Source of the DNA: Actinomycetes bacterium
GTDB lineage: Bacteria; Actinomycetota; Actinomycetes; Actinomycetales; Cellulomonadaceae
DNA: 7,324 nt
Assembly (NCBI GenBank): GCA_023430425.1
Contig: JAEZAR010000165.1
Coordinates: 1 to 7,324 of the forward strand
Reading direction: 5' to 3'
The notes beneath the pieces were generated by a model that saw only the letters and a program-made list of their open reading frames with translations, had not been told where the DNA came from and ran no database searches. Below, one piece after another: positions 5,593 to 7,324 of this stretch. The position numbers and the translations under genes are program-made. Numbering within the stretch: the stretch's first letter is position 1; every line of letters begins with the position of its first letter.

Positions 5593-7103
5593 GCCGTCAC
5601 CTCCAGCTTCGGGGCGCGGGCGAGCAGCGGACCGCCCCAGCGCTCCTCCAGGCGCGCCTCGAGCGCGGCCGCGACGCGGTAGAGCCGGTCGTCCGCCTTG
5701 GCGGGCGCGAGGACCTGGAAGCCCGCCGGCAGCCCCTCGTCGAGCCCGCTCGGCACGGAGATGCCGGGGACGCCGGCGAGGTTGGCCGGGATCGTCGCGA
5801 CGTCGTTGAGGTACATCGCCATGGGGTCGTCGAGCTTCTCCCCGAGGCGGAACGCCGTGGTCGGCGCCGTCGGCGACACGAGGACGTCCGCCTGCTCGAA
5901 CGCTGCGGCGAAGTCGCGCTGGACGAGCGTGCGGACCTTCTGCGCGCTCCCGTAGTAGGCGTCGTAGTAGCCGGCCGACAGCGCGTACGTGCCGAGGATC
6001 ACGCGGCGCTTGACCTCGTCGCCGAAGCCCGCCCCACGGGTGGCGGACATGACGCGCTCCGCGGTCAGCGGCCCGTCGGCGGGCTCGACCCGCAGGCCGT
6101 AGCGCATGCCGTCGAAGCGGGCGAGGTTGCTGGAGGCCTCGCTGGGCATGATCAGGTAGTAGGCGGCGAGCGCGTACTCGAAGTGCGGGCAGCTCACCTC
6201 CACCACATCGGCGCCCGCCGCCTGGAGCAGCTCGAGGGCCTCCTCGAACCGTCGGCGCACGCCCGGCTGGTAGCCGTCCCCGCCGAGCTCGCGCACGACG
6301 CCGAGCCGCACCCCGGTCAGGTCGCCCGTCGCGCCGCGCCGCGCCGCACCCACCAGGTCGGGCAGCGCGTCGGGCAGGGACGTGGAGTCACGGGGGTCGT
6401 GGCCGCCGATGAGCTCGTGCAGGAGCGCCGCGTCGAGCACCGTCCGGGTCACGGGCCCGGCCTGGTCGAGCGAGGACGCCATCGCGATGAGGCCGTAGCG
6501 GGAGACGCCGCCGTAGGTGGGCTTGGTGCCCACGGTGCCCGTGACCGCCGCCGGCTGCCGGATGGAGCCGCCGGTGTCCGTCCCGATCGCGAGCGGCGCC
6601 TCGAACGCGGCGACGGCCGCGGCGCTGCCGCCGCCGGAACCGCCGGGGATGCGGTCCAGGTCCCACGGGTTGTGGGTGTTGCCGTACGCGGAGTGCTCGG
6701 TGGAGGAGCCCATCGCGAACTCGTCCATGTTCGTCTTGCCGAGGATCGGCAGCCGCGCCGCGCGGATGCGCTCGACGAGGGTCGCGTCGTACGGCGGCAC
6801 CCAGCCCTCGAGGATCCGGGACCCGGCGGTGGTCGGCAGGCCCTTCGTGACGACGACGTCCTTGACGGCGATCGGCACGCCCGCGAGCGCGTGCAGCGGC
6901 TCGCCCGCGGAGCGCCTCGCGTCGACGTCCGACGCCGTCGCGAGGGCCTCGTCGGCGGCCACGTGCAGGAAGGCGTGCACCGCGCCGTCGACGGCGGCGA
7001 TCCGGTCGAGGTGCGCCCGCGTCGCCTCGACGCTGGACACCTCGCCCGCCGCCAGCCGCTCCGCGAGGTCGGCCGCGGACAGCCGCGTCAGGTCGTCGCC
7101 CAT
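5589..7103 (-). CDS. gatA: Asp/Glu-tRNA amidotransferase subunit A (glutaminase)
   Basis: GatA (504 residues) is the amidase-signature subunit that hydrolyses glutamine and channels ammonia to GatB. The Ser-cisSer-Lys triad is intact: Lys81 in VPIAVKD, cis-Ser156 in [14 protein letters not shown] and nucleophile Ser180 in [13 protein letters not shown]. Other family blocks are [20 protein letters not shown] (120-139), [11 protein letters not shown] and [20 protein letters not shown] (190-209). The usual GGSSGGS loop reads GGSGGGS, but the catalytic serine itself is kept. The C-terminal half includes [13 protein letters not shown] and [11 protein letters not shown], typical of functional enzymes. 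The ATG shares its first base with the gatC stop (TGATG), and GAGGAGG sits four bases upstream within gatC. Length, motifs and neighbours are all as expected for the housekeeping subunit. Confidence 0.98.
   Translation of the reverse strand: MGDDLTRLSAADLAERLAAGEVSSVEATRAHLDRIAAVDGAVHAFLHVAADEALATASDVDARRSAGEPLHALAGVPIAVKDVVVTKGLPTTAGSRILEGWVPPYDATLVERIRAARLPILGKTNMDEFAMGSSTEHSAYGNTHNPWDLDRIPGGSGGGSAAAVAAFEAPLAIGTDTGGSIRQPAAVTGTVGTKPTYGGVSRYGLIAMASSLDQAGPVTRTVLDAALLHELIGGHDPRDSTSLPDALPDLVGAARRGATGDLTGVRLGVVRELGGDGYQPGVRRRFEEALELLQAAGADVVEVSCPHFEYALAAYYLIMPSEASSNLARFDGMRYGLRVEPADGPLTAERVMSATRGAGFGDEVKRRVILGTYALSAGYYDAYYGSAQKVRTLVQRDFAAAFEQADVLVSPTAPTTAFRLGEKLDDPMAMYLNDVATIPANLAGVPGISVPSGLDEGLPAGFQVLAPAKADDRLYRVAAALEARLEERWGGPLLARAPKLEVTA
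5599..5604 (-). promoter_or_regulatory. Ribosome binding site of gatB
   Basis: GGAGGT on the minus strand lies within the last gatA codons, six bases before the gatB ATG at 5592. It is a near-perfect Shine-Dalgarno match and confirms the ATGA overlap start, favouring balanced synthesis of the two subunits. Confidence 0.8.
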
Positions 7104-7324
7104 CAGTCCTCCTCGAGGATCTGCGGCACCGCGAACCGACCGTCCTGTGCCGACGGCGCCGCGGCGAGCGCGTCGTCCGCGGTCAGCGGCGCCGTGGCCA
7201 CGTCCGGCCGGAACACGTTGCGCAGCGGGAGCGGGTGGCTCGTCGCAGGGACCTCCGCAGTGGCGACGCGGCTCACGGTCGCGACGGCCTCGACGATGAC
7301 GTCGAGCTCGGTCGCCAGGCGCGT
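7103..7324 (-). CDS. gatC: Asp/Glu-tRNA amidotransferase subunit C (partial, 5' end outside the window)
   Basis: The last 73 codons plus stop of gatC are present, ending [12 protein letters not shown] and a TGA at 7105-7103. GatC is a small non-catalytic subunit, usually about 95-100 residues, that wraps around the GatA-GatB interface and stabilises the complex. Recognisable features are the helical stretch [13 protein letters not shown] at the start of the visible part, the segment LRNVFRPDV (matching the conserved LR-ND/NVFRxD element), and the terminal VPQILEE typical of the family. Roughly 25 N-terminal residues lie beyond the right edge. The frame is not an obvious open-start frame within the window, so it was found by translating back from the gatA start. 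The TGATG junction means it is directly coupled to gatA. Confidence 0.95.
   Translation of the reverse strand, partial: TRLATELDVIVEAVATVSRVATAEVPATSHPLPLRNVFRPDVATAPLTADDALAAAPSAQDGRFAVPQILEED
7108..7114 (-). promoter_or_regulatory. Ribosome binding site of gatA
   Basis: GAGGAGG on the minus strand, also encoding the Glu-Glu near the end of GatC, precedes the gatA ATG at 7103 by four bases. It decides the gatA start and supports translational coupling of gatC and gatA. Confidence 0.7.

Noticed and set aside
3664..5682. A 672-codon open frame on the plus strand, antisense to the acetyltransferase and gatB genes.
   Set aside because: Its product is Arg/Val/Asp/Leu/His-rich with no recognisable domain, and it lies opposite two strongly supported genes. 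Long antisense frames are expected in DNA with GC-rich third positions.
1..7324. Mobile element, CRISPR, toxin-antitoxin or defence island signals.
   Set aside because: There are no direct-repeat arrays, transposase or integrase motifs, tRNA genes or composition breaks other than the short operator patch. All coding space is explained by ordinary genes.

Overview
The window looks like chromosomal DNA from a high-GC Gram-positive actinobacterium. Base composition is strongly GC-rich with G/C at most third codon positions, GTG starts occur, GatB and GatA read like the actinobacterial type, and the sugar-binding lipoprotein sits beside a divergent LacI regulator. A Micrococcales member such as a Cellulomonas-like organism fits best, but that is an impression and no search was possible.

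The left part (1-2526) is the regulatory end of a carbohydrate ABC uptake locus. On the minus strand lies a complete solute-binding lipoprotein gene (74-1408). It is followed 9 bases later by what is probably the first codons of a permease gene that runs off the left edge. On the plus strand, divergent from it, is a LacI-family repressor gene (1519-2526). The 110-base region between them holds an unusually AT-rich patch with a perfect 12-base palindrome (1487-1498) inside a run of hexamer repeats. This is the probable operator. It overlaps a plausible lacI promoter and abuts the -35 box of the binding-protein promoter, so one site could control both directions.

The right part (2539-7324) is one minus-strand gene train: gatC (3' part only), gatA, gatB, a GNAT acetyltransferase and a D-2-hydroxyacid dehydrogenase. 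Junctions overlap by 1 base (gatC/gatA), 4 bases (gatA/gatB) and 4 bases (acetyltransferase/dehydrogenase), with a 4-base gap at gatB/acetyltransferase, so all five are likely co-transcribed and translationally coupled. GatCAB is the amidotransferase that converts Glu-tRNA(Gln) and/or Asp-tRNA(Asn) into the correctly amidated forms. The last two genes have no evident link to that job and look like metabolic riders on a housekeeping operon. The dehydrogenase and lacI genes converge with only 12 bases between stop codons and no visible terminator.

Nothing here looks like an undescribed system. The points most worth a second look are the operator architecture and apparently leaderless lacI, the loss of the zinc-type cysteines in GatB, and the dehydrogenase with a non-standard cofactor-specificity loop. 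No tRNA, rRNA, CRISPR array, insertion sequence or phage signal was seen.
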